13,844 bases of DNA, taken from the NCBI GenBank assembly GCA_023436685.1, contig JAEZIL010000038.1:1-13844 (forward strand). Reading direction: 5' to 3'. The notes beneath the pieces were generated by a model. The model was given only the letters and a program-made list of their open reading frames with translations, ran no database searches and was not told the DNA's origin. The position numbers and the translations under genes are program-made. Positions 4,616-12,938 of this stretch are shown in pieces. Every line of letters begins with the position of its first letter. Position 1 is the first letter of the stretch. Origin of the DNA: Bacteroidota bacterium. GTDB lineage: Bacteria; Bacteroidota; Bacteroidia; Chitinophagales; Chitinophagaceae.

Positions 4616-5456
4616 ATAATACTCTTATTTCTACTCTGCGGTTTTTATTTTCCTGCTCTTCATTTTTTTCAGGCATAAAGAGTGGTTTCAATATACCGAA
4701 ACCCTTATAGATCATTCTGTCGGCTGAAATGCCCTTGCTAAGAAGGTATTCATATACAGTCCTGGCGCGGTTTAGCGATAGATGGAAATCTTCGCTGTCG
4801 TAATCATAACCATCACTATTTCCGGGTGGCAGGCAGCAGATGTGTCCCTCAATGCCTATTTTCAGTTGAGGATTTTCCTTCATTGTATTATAGAGTTTAT
4901 ATAACTCACCCCATGAAACTTCGCGCACTTTATGGCTACCAGGTTCAAAGTACAGGTTTTCTAAAGTGATAGTGGTATTCTGCTTGATCTTGCTGATGTC
5001 TATTTGCGGAAGTCCTGGCTTTGTGGCATCTACGATTGCAGGCTTTTTGGGTGGTTCTTTGATACCTCCCGATATTATGTCTACGCGCCTGTCGGTAATA
5101 TACCCAGCTGTACCATTCAAAACTTCTCTTGTTATTTCACCTTTGCCTATTACTACCTGTATATCCTTTTCGCCAATGCCCATTTTCATAAGATATTGCT
5201 GTACTGTTTTCGCTCTGTTTTCTGATAGTGAAATATTCGATTGCTCACTGCCCAGGTAATCCGCATAGCCAATTATGGCTAGCTTCTTGCCGGGCTCCAA
5301 TATTTCGAAATAGATTGCTGAATCTATTGTTTGTTTAGAAACTGTATTAAGATTGGATATACCTATATCATAGTACAATTTTAGCGTATCCTTTTGGGCA
5401 TATATGCTATTGATAAATAGGGTAAGAAATCCAAGTATGATAAATAGGAATTTCAT
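4608..5456 (-). CDS. OmpA-family protein with two OmpA C-terminal-like domains
   Basis: A 282-residue exported protein. Residues 1-20 are a signal peptide (hydrophobic FLFIILGFLTLFINSIYA, likely cut before QKD). Two OmpA/MotB-like domains follow: domain 1 (about 26-129) with GYADYLGSEQSNISLSENRAKTV and TDRRVDII, and domain 2 (about 165-281) with GHICC, then LSLNRARTVYEYLLSKGI and NKNRRVEIRV. A proline-rich linker joins them. Such domains bind peptidoglycan through an Asp in the GxxD motif and an Arg in LSxxRA. Domain 1 keeps both, while domain 2 has GHICC and a Tyr/Asp-rich insertion where the Asp is expected, so only domain 1 may bind the wall (inference). No beta-barrel is present, so the protein is probably periplasmic. 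No -7 motif was found upstream. Confidence 0.85.
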   Translation of the reverse strand: MKFLFIILGFLTLFINSIYAQKDTLKLYYDIGISNLNTVSKQTIDSAIYFEILEPGKKLAIIGYADYLGSEQSNISLSENRAKTVQQYLMKMGIGEKDIQVVIGKGEITREVLNGTAGYITDRRVDIISGGIKEPPKKPAIVDATKPGLPQIDISKIKQNTTITLENLYFEPGSHKVREVSWGELYKLYNTMKENPQLKIGIEGHICCLPPGNSDGYDYDSEDFHLSLNRARTVYEYLLSKGISADRMIYKGFGILKPLFMPEKNEEQENKNRRVEIRVLSK

Positions 5457-5698
5457 GTTTACAGCGTTCTGTTAAGTAAATTAGGCAATTGACTGATAAT
5501 CATATTTAGTTCTTGCAGGGATTTATAGGGTGATATAGTTACGCCAGAACGGCATAATGCTTAATATACACCTGTAATATATTCAGTCCTGTGTACGTTA
5601 TTACGACACTATGGCTTAACAGATTAAAAATTATGACATAATATCTTGTTTGAAATTTTGGAACATTTTTTATGCCTGTATAAACACAACACCATAAC
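5457..5698. other. Divergent intergenic region between the OmpA-family gene and clpB
   Basis: A 242-bp gap without a credible gene. It must hold the promoters of both divergent genes, but I find no good TAnnTTTG element on either strand. The best candidate for clpB is TTTG (5649-5652) with TATGCCTG (5671-5678), a weak match. There is no CIRCE-type inverted repeat, so HrcA control of clpB is not supported by this sequence. Confidence 0.5.
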
Positions 5699-8311
5699 AT
5701 GAATCTGAACAATTTCACAATAAAAGCGCAGGAAATACTGCAACAAGCGCAGCAAGCTGCATTTAATAATCAAAACCCGAATATTGAAACTGCGCATATG
5801 CTGCAGGCATTACTCGATGATAATGACGGCCCCATTAGCTATCTTTTAAAGAAGAATAATGTCAATATTTCTTTTGTAGAAAATAAGCTTACAGAACAAA
5901 TCAACAGGCTGCCTAAAATACAAAATGGTGAGCCGGCACAAACTATCAGCCGAGAACTGAATAACGTCATACTAAAATCGGGAAGCATTCTAAAAGAGTT
6001 TAAAGATGAATTCATAACGCAAGAGCACCTTTTAATAGGTTTACTGCAGGGAAATGATGAAACCTCGAAGCTGTTAAAAGATGCAGGCCTTACCGAAAAG
6101 GGTTTGATAGCTGCCATTAAAGAGCTGCGTAAGGGTAATACAGTGAACTCGCAAACTTCAGAGCAGCAATTTAATTCGCTGCAACGCTATGCTAAAAACC
6201 TGAACGATGCAGCAACAAACGGCAAGCTCGATCCTGTTATTGGTCGCGATGAAGAGATACGCCGTACACTACATATACTATCCCGCCGTTCTAAGAACAA
6301 CCCAATACTTGTAGGTGAGCCTGGTGTGGGTAAAACAGCCATAGTTGAAGGCTTGGCCCACCGCATTATAAATGGAGATGTACCGGACAATCTGAAGTCA
6401 AAGATCATTTTTGCATTAGATATGGGTGCACTAATGGCAGGTGCTAAATACCGTGGCGAGTTTGAAGAACGCCTTAAGGCAGTGGTAAAAGAAGTACAGG
6501 AAAGCAACGGTGAGATAATCTTGTTTATAGATGAGATACATACACTAATAGGTGCGGGAGCTATGGAAGGAGCTATGGATGCGGCAAATATTTTGAAGCC
6601 GGCTTTGGCCCGTGGCGAACTGCGTGCAATCGGCGCTACTACTTTGAACGAATATCAAAAATATTTTGAGAAAGACAAAGCGTTGGAACGCCGTTTTCAG
6701 AAAGTATTTGTTGATGAGCCTACGCCCGAAGATGCAATATCAATACTTCGTGGCTTGAAAGACAGGTATGAAAATCACCACCAGGTGCGTATAAAAGATG
6801 AAGCAATAATAGCTGCAGTTGAACTATCGCATAGGTATATTACTGATAGGTTTCTGCCCGATAAGGCAATTGACTTGATAGACGAAAGCGCGGCAAAGCT
6901 GAAGTTGGAGATGAATTCCATGCCGGAGGAACTGGATGAGCTGGAACGCCGTATCCGCCAGTTGGAAATTGAGCGGGAGGCTATCAAGCGTGAAAATGAT
7001 GAGGATAAACTTAAATCTTTAAATCAGGACATCTCATTGCTGAATGTTCAGCGCGATACATTAAAAGCTAAGTGGCTGGAAGAAAAAGAACTGGTTGATA
7101 AGATCAATAAAGCCAAAAGCAATATTGAGCAACTGAAACAAGAGGCTGAAAAAGCTGAACGGGATGGCGACTATGGCCGTGTTGCTGAAATACGTTATGG
7201 CAAAATACAGCAGGAAGAAGCTGCTATGCAAGAGTCTGGCAAGCAGCTGGACGAAATGGATGGCCAACATAAACGCTTGCTGAAGGAAGAGGTAGATGCT
7301 GAAGACATTGCAGAAAATGTAGCCAAAGCAACAGGCATACCGGTACAGCGTATGTTGCAAAGTGAGCGTGAAAAACTTCTGAACCTGGAAGATGAACTAC
7401 ATAAACGTGTTATTGGGCAAGACGAAGCTATTTCAGCTGTAGCAGATGCTATTCGTCGTGGCCGTGCCGGCTTGCAGGATCCGCGTCGCCCTATCGGTTC
7501 CTTCATCTTTCTGGGTACAACCGGGGTTGGTAAAACTGAATTGGCTAAAGCCCTGGCCGAAGTATTGTTTGATGATGATAGTATGATGACGCGTATAGAT
7601 ATGAGTGAGTACCAGGAAAAGCATAGTGTAAGCAGGTTGGTTGGTGCACCTCCGGGATATGTGGGCTATGAAGAAGGAGGACAACTTACGGAGGCAGTGC
7701 GTCGCAAACCTTACTCGGTGGTTTTGCTCGATGAGATTGAGAAAGCCCATCCGGATACATTCAACGTGTTATTGCAAGTATTAGATGATGGCCGCCTTAC
7801 CGACAATAAGGGCAGGGTGGTAAACTTTAAGAATACCATCATCATTATGACCAGCAATATGGGTAGCCATATTATACAGGAAAATTTTGCAGAGCTGGAG
7901 GGCAGGAATATTGATGATGTTGTAGAGGCTACTAAAGAGCAGGTAATGGATCTTTTAAAGCAGTCAATGCGTCCCGAATTTCTTAACAGGGTTGATGATG
8001 TGATCATGTTCCATCCATTAATGAGGAAAGAGATAAAAGGTATCATCCGTATACAGTTGCAGAACCTGCAGCAGCAGTTGGCGCAACAGAATATTGACCT
8101 GCAGTTTACTGATTATGCCCTTAATTACCTTTCAGAGCGTGGTTTCGACCCACAATATGGTGCAAGGCCACTTAAGCGCATAATACAGAAAGACATAATA
8201 AATCTGCTGAGTAAAAAAATAATAGCTGGCGATATAGATAAATCTAAGCCTGTACTCATAGATGTTTTTGATGGTGTGGTAGTGATAAGGAATGATAAAG
8301 TAGAAGAATAA
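5699..8311 (+). CDS. clpB: ATP-dependent chaperone ClpB
   Basis: An 870-residue AAA+ disaggregase that threads aggregated proteins through its hexameric pore together with DnaK. All domains are in order: the Clp N-domain (about 1-145) starting [23 protein letters not shown]1 with Walker A GEPGVGKT (206-213) and Walker B LFIDEIH (D278, E279); the ClpB-specific coiled-coil middle domain (about 410-535, rich in E, K and L), which separates ClpB from ClpA/ClpC; NBD2 with Walker A GTTGVGKT (606-613) and Walker [14 protein letters not shown] (D678, E679); and the C-terminal domain with [14 protein letters not shown]. There is no ClpP-binding loop signature that I can see. The length is normal for the family. 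It is a single gene with its own terminator. Heat control is likely by family, but no regulatory site is visible. Confidence 0.98.
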   Translation: MNLNNFTIKAQEILQQAQQAAFNNQNPNIETAHMLQALLDDNDGPISYLLKKNNVNISFVENKLTEQINRLPKIQNGEPAQTISRELNNVILKSGSILKEFKDEFITQEHLLIGLLQGNDETSKLLKDAGLTEKGLIAAIKELRKGNTVNSQTSEQQFNSLQRYAKNLNDAATNGKLDPVIGRDEEIRRTLHILSRRSKNNPILVGEPGVGKTAIVEGLAHRIINGDVPDNLKSKIIFALDMGALMAGAKYRGEFEERLKAVVKEVQESNGEIILFIDEIHTLIGAGAMEGAMDAANILKPALARGELRAIGATTLNEYQKYFEKDKALERRFQKVFVDEPTPEDAISILRGLKDRYENHHQVRIKDEAIIAAVELSHRYITDRFLPDKAIDLIDESAAKLKLEMNSMPEELDELERRIRQLEIEREAIKRENDEDKLKSLNQDISLLNVQRDTLKAKWLEEKELVDKINKAKSNIEQLKQEAEKAERDGDYGRVAEIRYGKIQQEEAAMQESGKQLDEMDGQHKRLLKEEVDAEDIAENVAKATGIPVQRMLQSEREKLLNLEDELHKRVIGQDEAISAVADAIRRGRAGLQDPRRPIGSFIFLGTTGVGKTELAKALAEVLFDDDSMMTRIDMSEYQEKHSVSRLVGAPPGYVGYEEGGQLTEAVRRKPYSVVLLDEIEKAHPDTFNVLLQVLDDGRLTDNKGRVVNFKNTIIIMTSNMGSHIIQENFAELEGRNIDDVVEATKEQVMDLLKQSMRPEFLNRVDDVIMFHPLMRKEIKGIIRIQLQNLQQQLAQQNIDLQFTDYALNYLSERGFDPQYGARPLKRIIQKDIINLLSKKIIAGDIDKSKPVLIDVFDGVVVIRNDKVEE

Positions 8312-8329
8312 TAGTTGGTTAGTTTGGTT

Positions 8330-8357
8330 AAAAAGGTGCCTTTATGGGCGCCTTTTT
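8330..8357 (+). terminator. Intrinsic terminator of clpB
   Basis: AAAAAGGTGCC (8330-8340) pairs with GGCGCCTTTTT (8347-8357) with one G-T wobble and a 6-nt loop, ending in a T-tract, 18 nt after the clpB stop. Confidence 0.9.
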
Positions 8358-8361
8358 ATTT

Positions 8362-8369
8362 TATATTTG
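8362..8369 (+). promoter_or_regulatory. -7 promoter element (TATATTTG) of the DUF486 gene
   Basis: A perfect TAnnTTTG match 15 nt before the ATG at 8385, giving a predicted 5' leader of only about 10 nt. It directly follows the clpB terminator. No clear -33 element. Confidence 0.5.
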
Positions 8370-8384
8370 GGCTTATTCTACCGT

Positions 8385-8729
8385 ATGCGCACAATATTTT
8401 GCTTGCTTGTTTCCAATTGTTTTATGACCTATGCCTGGTACGGCCACTTGAGAAAAGGAGCTACGGATACGCCACTCTTTAAGCTTATACTTATAAGCTG
8501 GGGCATCGCTTTTTTCGAGTACCTGTTCATGGTGCCGGCTAATAATCGCTTTGGTTTAAAGGAAGGCTATACGCCATTTCAGCTTAAAACCATTCAGGAG
8601 GTTATATCATTAGTAGTATTCTGTGTGTTTGCTATTTTCTTTCTAAAGGAACCCTTCCGGTGGAACTATGCTGTAGCTTTTGCATTAATAGTAGGTGCTG
8701 TCTACTTTATGTTTCTTCCTTCGCGTTAG
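8385..8729 (+). CDS. DUF486 family small membrane protein (DMT-like)
   Basis: A 114-residue inner-membrane protein with four predicted transmembrane segments: IFCLLVSNCFMTYAW, LILISWGIAFFEYLFMV, VISLVVFCVFAIFFL and YAVAFALIVGAVYFMFL. The signatures NCFMTYAWYGHL, SWGIAFFEYLFMVPANN and LKTIQEVISLVVF are those of DUF486, a family related to drug/metabolite-type transporters whose substrate is not established. I start it at ATG 8385 rather than an in-frame TTG at 8367, because that TTG lies within the -7 element. Its last 23 bp overlap the end of the convergent MFS gene. Confidence 0.9.
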   Translation: MRTIFCLLVSNCFMTYAWYGHLRKGATDTPLFKLILISWGIAFFEYLFMVPANNRFGLKEGYTPFQLKTIQEVISLVVFCVFAIFFLKEPFRWNYAVAFALIVGAVYFMFLPSR

Positions 8730-9975
8730 GATCTAACCTTAAAGTACGTAGCTTGGGGGCCCTAAAATAGGTGCCGATTACAACAAGCACCGTCATTATG
8801 CCGCCAAATACTACGGCCGGCACAGTACCCATCCATTTGGCGGTAAGGCCACTCTCAAGTGCACCTAGCTCGTTCGATGAACTGATGAACATGGTATTTA
8901 CAGATGCTACCCGCCCGCGCATCTCATCAGGGGTGTAGAGTTGAAGTATAGTACCGCGTATCACAACACTCACCGAATCAAATAGTCCACCCAATAACAG
9001 CATCAGAAACGACAGTATAAAACTGGTGGATAAGCCGAATACAATAGTTGTTATACCAAACAGGCCAATACTAAGCAGCAGTTTTACACCTGCTTTGGTC
9101 TTTAGCGGGATAAATGACAATATCAGCAGGCAAATTATTGCACCTATGCCAGGTGCTGCGCGTAGCCATCCATAGCCTACTTCGCCTACTTTCAGTATAT
9201 CATCGGCATACACCGGTAGCAACGCCACGGCACCACCAAATAACACGGCAAACATATCCAGCGCCAGCGCAGCTAGTATTAATTGTGTGCTGAAAACAAA
9301 CTTCAAGCCGCTACCCAGGCTTTTTAATATGGGCTCTTTGGTTTTCTTCATTACCGGCTGTCTGGGTATCATGATAATAGCTATCAGTGATACTATTTGT
9401 ATTAACCCAACACTAAGCAGGCTTATCGAAAATCCGCTCATTGCTATCATTGCCCCACCTAATAATGGCCCAATTACAGCGCCTAATTGCCATGCAGTAC
9501 TGCTCCAGGTAGTAGCGTTGGCATACAGGCGCTTGGGTACCAGCATTCCCAGCAGGGCAAAATTAGACGGGCTGAGGAAAGCCCTTAGAGTTCCCCCAAG
9601 AAATACACCGCCATATATAAGCCAGGTAGTAAGGGTTATACCAGCCGCTTTCTGAAAGCTCTCAAAGGATAATATTGTATAAAAACCTGAAAGTAAAAGA
9701 TAGCCGATAATGCATTTCAGCAATAAGCCTTTTTTCTCTCTTTGGTCAACAAACGGCCCTGATAGTAGCGAGAAGCCGAAAGCCGGGATAACCTCCCAAA
9801 GGCCAAGCATTCCCAGCGATAATTCATCCTTAGTGATACGATATACCATATAGCTGACTATAGCCATTTGCATGTTTAGCGACATGATAAGGGTAAAACG
9901 AAGCAGCAAATAGTTTCTAAACCTGGGATAGTTGAGGGTCTTGTTCTTAAGCAGGAAAGATAGTGCCGGTTGCAA
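8707..9975 (-). CDS. MFS transporter (EntS/MFS_3-like)
   Basis: A 422-residue inner-membrane permease of the major facilitator superfamily with about 12 hydrophobic segments in two halves around a central basic loop (RQPVMKKTKEP). It resembles the EntS/MFS_3 group: early FRNYLLLRFTLIMSLNMQM, the loop SGPFVDQREKKGLLL, and the late motif TPDEMRGRVASVNTMFISSSNELGALESG. Members of this group export small molecules such as siderophores or drugs; the substrate here is unknown. The start is a TTG at 9975-9973: an in-frame TAA lies 12 nt upstream and the next Met is about 30 residues in, inside the first membrane segment. A -7 element on the minus strand supports this start. Confidence 0.9.
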   Translation of the reverse strand: MQPALSFLLKNKTLNYPRFRNYLLLRFTLIMSLNMQMAIVSYMVYRITKDELSLGMLGLWEVIPAFGFSLLSGPFVDQREKKGLLLKCIIGYLLLSGFYTILSFESFQKAAGITLTTWLIYGGVFLGGTLRAFLSPSNFALLGMLVPKRLYANATTWSSTAWQLGAVIGPLLGGAMIAMSGFSISLLSVGLIQIVSLIAIIMIPRQPVMKKTKEPILKSLGSGLKFVFSTQLILAALALDMFAVLFGGAVALLPVYADDILKVGEVGYGWLRAAPGIGAIICLLILSFIPLKTKAGVKLLLSIGLFGITTIVFGLSTSFILSFLMLLLGGLFDSVSVVIRGTILQLYTPDEMRGRVASVNTMFISSSNELGALESGLTAKWMGTVPAVVFGGIMTVLVVIGTYFRAPKLRTLRLDPNAKEET

Positions 9976-9991
9976 GCTATATGTTTAGAAC

Positions 9992-9999
9992 CAAAATTA
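9992..9999 (-). promoter_or_regulatory. -7 promoter element (TAATTTTG) of the MFS gene
   Basis: Read on the minus strand, 9999-9992 is TAATTTTG, an exact TAnnTTTG. It lies 16 nt before the TTG start at 9975. No clear -33 element. Confidence 0.5.
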
Positions 10000-10043
10000 T
10001 TATTTAATACCCGATAATATTAGCTGATTTTACACCCAACCGC

Positions 10044-10051
10044 TAAATTTG
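10044..10051 (+). promoter_or_regulatory. -7 promoter element (TAAATTTG) of the permease operon
   Basis: An exact TAnnTTTG only 8 nt before the ATG at 10060. Transcription would begin about 4 nt or less before the start codon, so the mRNA would be almost leaderless. No good -33 element is visible. Confidence 0.5.
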
Positions 10052-10059
10052 CCTATCGA

Positions 10060-11313
10060 ATGAATAATATCGGGCAGATCATTACCACAAGTATTACGCA
10101 GTCCTTTCATGAGCTTAGGGCTAATAAACTGCGTACTTTCCTTTCTTTGCTGGGTATTACTATTGGTATCTTTTGTATCATAGCCGTGCTTACAGTGCTT
10201 GATAGTATGAAGAATAATATCCGCAAGGAAATGTCTTCGCTGGGAAGTGATGTACTTTATGTTAATCGCTGGCCATGGATGGATGAAGGGGGGGAATATA
10301 AGTGGTGGGAATTTTGGCGAAGGCCAAGCATGGGCCCTGCGGAACTCACCGCTGTAAACAAGTTGCCTAATGTAGCTTTTGCCACCCTGTGCTTTACTAA
10401 CCGCGACATGACCATCAAGCACCAGGATCAGGAGCTAGGCAGTGTAAAAGGTTATGCAGTTACTACCAATTTTGATCAGATACAGAATATAGAAATTGCT
10501 AACGGCCGGTATTTGTCTAATTCTGAACTGGATGGTACAAGCAACTCGGTAGTAATTGGCGATGAACTCTATAAAGAGTTGTTTCCCGGAGGGGTGAGTG
10601 CTATAGGCAAGAACATCTTTTTCCTGGGCAGGCAGTTTAACGTAATAGGAGTAATGAAGAAGGTTGGGCAGAATATGGCCGGTTTTGATTTTGACAATGG
10701 TATTATTTACTCCTATAATACCGCAGCTTCTTTGCTCGACGTTAGTTCGCTTAACTACGATCCTGTACTTATTGTTAAGGCTGCCAATGGGAAAGACCTG
10801 GAGGAAGTAAAATATGAAGTTGAAGGTGCATTACGCAGTATACGGAAAGTAAAGCCGGGACAGGCAAACGATTTTGCGATGAACCGCCTGAGCCAGATAT
10901 CTGAAAGGCTTGACCTTATATTTGGAACCATCAATATGATCGGTTTTGTGATAGGGGCGTTTTCATTAGTGGTAGGTGCATTTGGTATTGCTAATATTAT
11001 GTTCGTAACCGTAAAAGAGCGTACTCGTATCATAGGCCTGAAAAAAGCCATAGGTGCAAGAAAAAGCAGCATTCTTATGGAATTCCTGGTTGAGGCAGTT
11101 ACGCTGTGTTTAGCAGGAGGTATCATTGGTATCGGTACAGTGTTATTGTTAAGCCTGGCGCTTACATATGGTGCAGATTTCCCCGTAACATTATCTCTTA
11201 AAAATTTTACAATTGGCATTAGTATATCGGCAGTGGTAGGCATATTGGCAGGCTTTATACCTGCACGTTCAGCCTCCCGCCTCGATCCTGTTGTTGCCAT
11301 ACGTTCAAACTAA
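10060..11313 (+). CDS. MacB-like ABC transporter permease (FtsX domain)
   Basis: A 417-residue inner-membrane protein with MacB topology: a first membrane helix after SFHELRANKLRTFLSLLGITIG, a large periplasmic MacB_PCD-type domain (about residues 48-280, including LGSDVLYVNRWPW and VVIGDELYKELFPGG), then three C-terminal helices of the FtsX domain and the typical end IPARSASRLDPVVAIRSN. The conserved VKERTRIIGLKKAIGARKSSIL loop between helices 2 and 3 contacts the ATPase in this family. MacB-type systems move molecules or force across the periplasm without a channel of their own. No ATPase or adaptor gene is in the window, so the partner must be encoded elsewhere, as is common in Bacteroidota. 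It is the first gene of a run with the PyrR-like gene, 5 nt downstream. Confidence 0.9.
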   Translation: MNNIGQIITTSITQSFHELRANKLRTFLSLLGITIGIFCIIAVLTVLDSMKNNIRKEMSSLGSDVLYVNRWPWMDEGGEYKWWEFWRRPSMGPAELTAVNKLPNVAFATLCFTNRDMTIKHQDQELGSVKGYAVTTNFDQIQNIEIANGRYLSNSELDGTSNSVVIGDELYKELFPGGVSAIGKNIFFLGRQFNVIGVMKKVGQNMAGFDFDNGIIYSYNTAASLLDVSSLNYDPVLIVKAANGKDLEEVKYEVEGALRSIRKVKPGQANDFAMNRLSQISERLDLIFGTINMIGFVIGAFSLVVGAFGIANIMFVTVKERTRIIGLKKAIGARKSSILMEFLVEAVTLCLAGGIIGIGTVLLLSLALTYGADFPVTLSLKNFTIGISISAVVGILAGFIPARSASRLDPVVAIRSN

Positions 11314-11318
11314 TTTAT

Positions 11319-11819
11319 ATGGCCAAAGAGCGCATACTTATTTTAGATAAAGAAAGGATAGGGTACAAGTTGCAACGCATGGCTTACCAGGTATGGGAGC
11401 ATAACAGTAAGGCTGACAGCGTTACACTTATTGGGGTAGAAGGCAGTGGACTAGCCGTTGCTAAAGATCTTGCTAACCGAATCAGCCAAATAAGTCCGCT
11501 TAAAGTAGATGTATTGAGCATAGCACTGAATAAAAAGAAACCGCTCTCTAAGGAGATTAAAGTATCTCAAGACCTAACCGGCCGCTCTGTTGTGTTGGTT
11601 GATGATGTGGCCAATTCCGGAAAAACCCTTTTGTATGCATTACGCCCCCTGCTCGATTATGAATTGAAAAGCATACAGGTAGCGGTATTGGTTGACAGAA
11701 AACATAAATCATTTCCTGTATCGCCCGATATAGTTGGCCATTCGATTGCAACTACCTTGCACGAGCATATTGAAGTAGAAACAAATGGCGAAAGTATAGA
11801 AGCAGCATATTTACAATAG
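11319..11819 (+). CDS. PyrR-like phosphoribosyltransferase
   Basis: A 166-residue cytosolic type I phosphoribosyltransferase. The PRPP-binding motif is VVLVDDVANSGKT (residues 91-103), with the two acidic residues D95 and D96. The pyrophosphate-loop equivalent is GVEGSGL (39-45), and the later VAVLVDRKHKSFPVSPDIVG (121-140) aligns with the end of PyrR, which acts as uracil phosphoribosyltransferase and, in Firmicutes, as RNA-binding regulator of pyr genes. There is no pyr attenuator or other pyrimidine gene nearby, so a regulatory role is not supported and the base used is uncertain. It lies 5 nt after the permease and 21 nt before the asparaginase in a probable operon. Confidence 0.85.
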   Translation: MAKERILILDKERIGYKLQRMAYQVWEHNSKADSVTLIGVEGSGLAVAKDLANRISQISPLKVDVLSIALNKKKPLSKEIKVSQDLTGRSVVLVDDVANSGKTLLYALRPLLDYELKSIQVAVLVDRKHKSFPVSPDIVGHSIATTLHEHIEVETNGESIEAAYLQ

Positions 11820-11840
11820 CATAAACACACAAAAATATAA

Positions 11841-12794
11841 ATGTCTTTTACATTAGTAATACATGGAGGTGCAGGAAATATTACCCCTGCAATGATGACC
11901 AAAGAACAGGAACAAGAATATAATGATGGCCTTAAACTTGCATTGGACGCAGGGTACAAGATATTGGAAAAAGGCGGCGTTGCAATGGAAGCTGTAATAG
12001 CAGCAATAACAGAATTAGAGAACAATCCTATTTTTAATGCAGGCCGTGGATCGGTATTTACTAAAAAGGGTATACACGAAATGGACGCTGCAGTAATGGA
12101 TGGGCAAACTTTAGCCGCTGGTGCGGTAGCAGGTGTTCGTAATATTAAAAACCCTATAAAGCTGGCCAATGAAGTAATGCTACATTCAGGACATGTTTTC
12201 CTTAGTGGTAATGGAGCCAGTGAATTTGCTCTAACGCGTGGTATCGAGCAAGCTACCGACGAATACTTCTTCAACAAAATGCGCTACGACCAGTGGGTGA
12301 AGATACGTGATAGCAACTTTACACAGTTGGATCATGAAGGTGATAACCTTAAAGGTGCAACAGCTTCAAACCCCGACTATAAGTTTGGTACAGTAGGCGC
12401 CGTAGCATGCGATAGCCAGGGTAACCTGGCCGCAGGCACATCAACCGGCGGCATGACCAATAAGCGCTTTGGCAGGATAGGGGACAGTCCTGTAATAGGT
12501 GCAGGTACATATGCCAACAATGCTACCTGTGCCATATCATGCACAGGGCATGGCGAATACTTTTTGCGTGCGGTAGTGGCGCATGATATTTCTTGCCTTA
12601 TGGAATACAAAGGGCTTTCTTTAAAAGAAGCCTGCGATGTAGTGATAAAAGATAAACTGGTGAAAATGGGCGGTGAAGGTGGCCTGATAGCGGTTGATGC
12701 AAAAGGCAATTTTGATTTCTGCTTTAATTCTAATGGTATGTACCGTGCCATGCGCAATAGCGATGGTAAAGAAGAGGTAGCCTACTACAAATAA
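11841..12794 (+). CDS. iaaA: Isoaspartyl peptidase / L-asparaginase (Ntn-hydrolase)
   Basis: A 317-residue plant-type (type III) asparaginase, made as a precursor that cuts itself before Thr184 (GTVGAVACD, residues 183-191) to form alpha and beta subunits, with Thr184 as the nucleophile. The family motifs are present: the start VIHGGAGNI (6-14), NAGRGSVFT (66-74), GTSTGGMTNKRFGRIGDSPVIGAGTYANN (199-227, with the substrate-binding Arg and Asp) and CTGHGEYFLR (234-243). It removes isoaspartyl residues from dipeptides and hydrolyses asparagine. No signal peptide, so cytosolic. Third gene of the run starting at 10060. The stop TAA (12792-12794) is followed in the same frame by 36 more sense codons (see the next entry). 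Confidence 0.93.
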   Translation: MSFTLVIHGGAGNITPAMMTKEQEQEYNDGLKLALDAGYKILEKGGVAMEAVIAAITELENNPIFNAGRGSVFTKKGIHEMDAAVMDGQTLAAGAVAGVRNIKNPIKLANEVMLHSGHVFLSGNGASEFALTRGIEQATDEYFFNKMRYDQWVKIRDSNFTQLDHEGDNLKGATASNPDYKFGTVGAVACDSQGNLAAGTSTGGMTNKRFGRIGDSPVIGAGTYANNATCAISCTGHGEYFLRAVVAHDISCLMEYKGLSLKEACDVVIKDKLVKMGGEGGLIAVDAKGNFDFCFNSNGMYRAMRNSDGKEEVAYYK

Positions 12795-12905
12795 CCTAAG
12801 AAGACAAAAGAGGCTGATGATTTTGACCCTGCTTCGCTTGATGAATTAGTGCATTCGGATAGACAAGCAATTGTGAACGAACACATCTTTGGAAGGAAAC
12901 AATAA
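12795..12905 (+). other. In-frame 36-codon extension after the asparaginase stop
   Basis: Right after the asparaginase TAA the same frame stays open for 36 codons and ends with TAA at 12903-12905. The product would run PKKTKEADDFDPASLDELVH and end NEHIFGRKQ, a hydrophilic, protein-like sequence. It has no ATG of its own; the only in-frame alternative start is a GTG near its middle. It may be a remnant of a gene end, a former C-terminal extension or chance: an open run of this length is expected in at least one of ten random frames, so the evidence is modest. Its stop codon lies inside the terminator stem. Confidence 0.3.
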
Positions 12906-12931
12906 AGCCACTCATTTTGAGTGGCTTTATT
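12901..12931. terminator. Bidirectional terminator between the asparaginase and DarA-like genes
   Basis: AATAAAGCCACTCA (12901-12914) and TGAGTGGCTTTATT (12918-12931) form a perfect 14-bp stem with a TTT loop. The A/T ends give a U-rich tail in both directions. It lies between two convergent genes, 8 nt from the end of the minus-strand gene, and should serve both. Confidence 0.92.
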
Positions 12932-12938
12932 GTTTCAG

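Noticed and set aside
5457..5698. CIRCE or other heat-shock operator upstream of clpB
   Set aside because: No TTAGCACTC/GAGTGCTAA-type repeat or other long inverted repeat is visible.
10755..11300. 181-codon ORF on the minus strand inside the permease gene
   Set aside because: It is the reverse-strand shadow of a well-supported MacB-like gene and matches no family I recognise.
11657..12277. 206-codon minus-strand ORF across the phosphoribosyltransferase and asparaginase genes
   Set aside because: Antisense to two genes with clear catalytic motifs; its Ser/Ala/Pro-rich composition is typical of a shadow frame.
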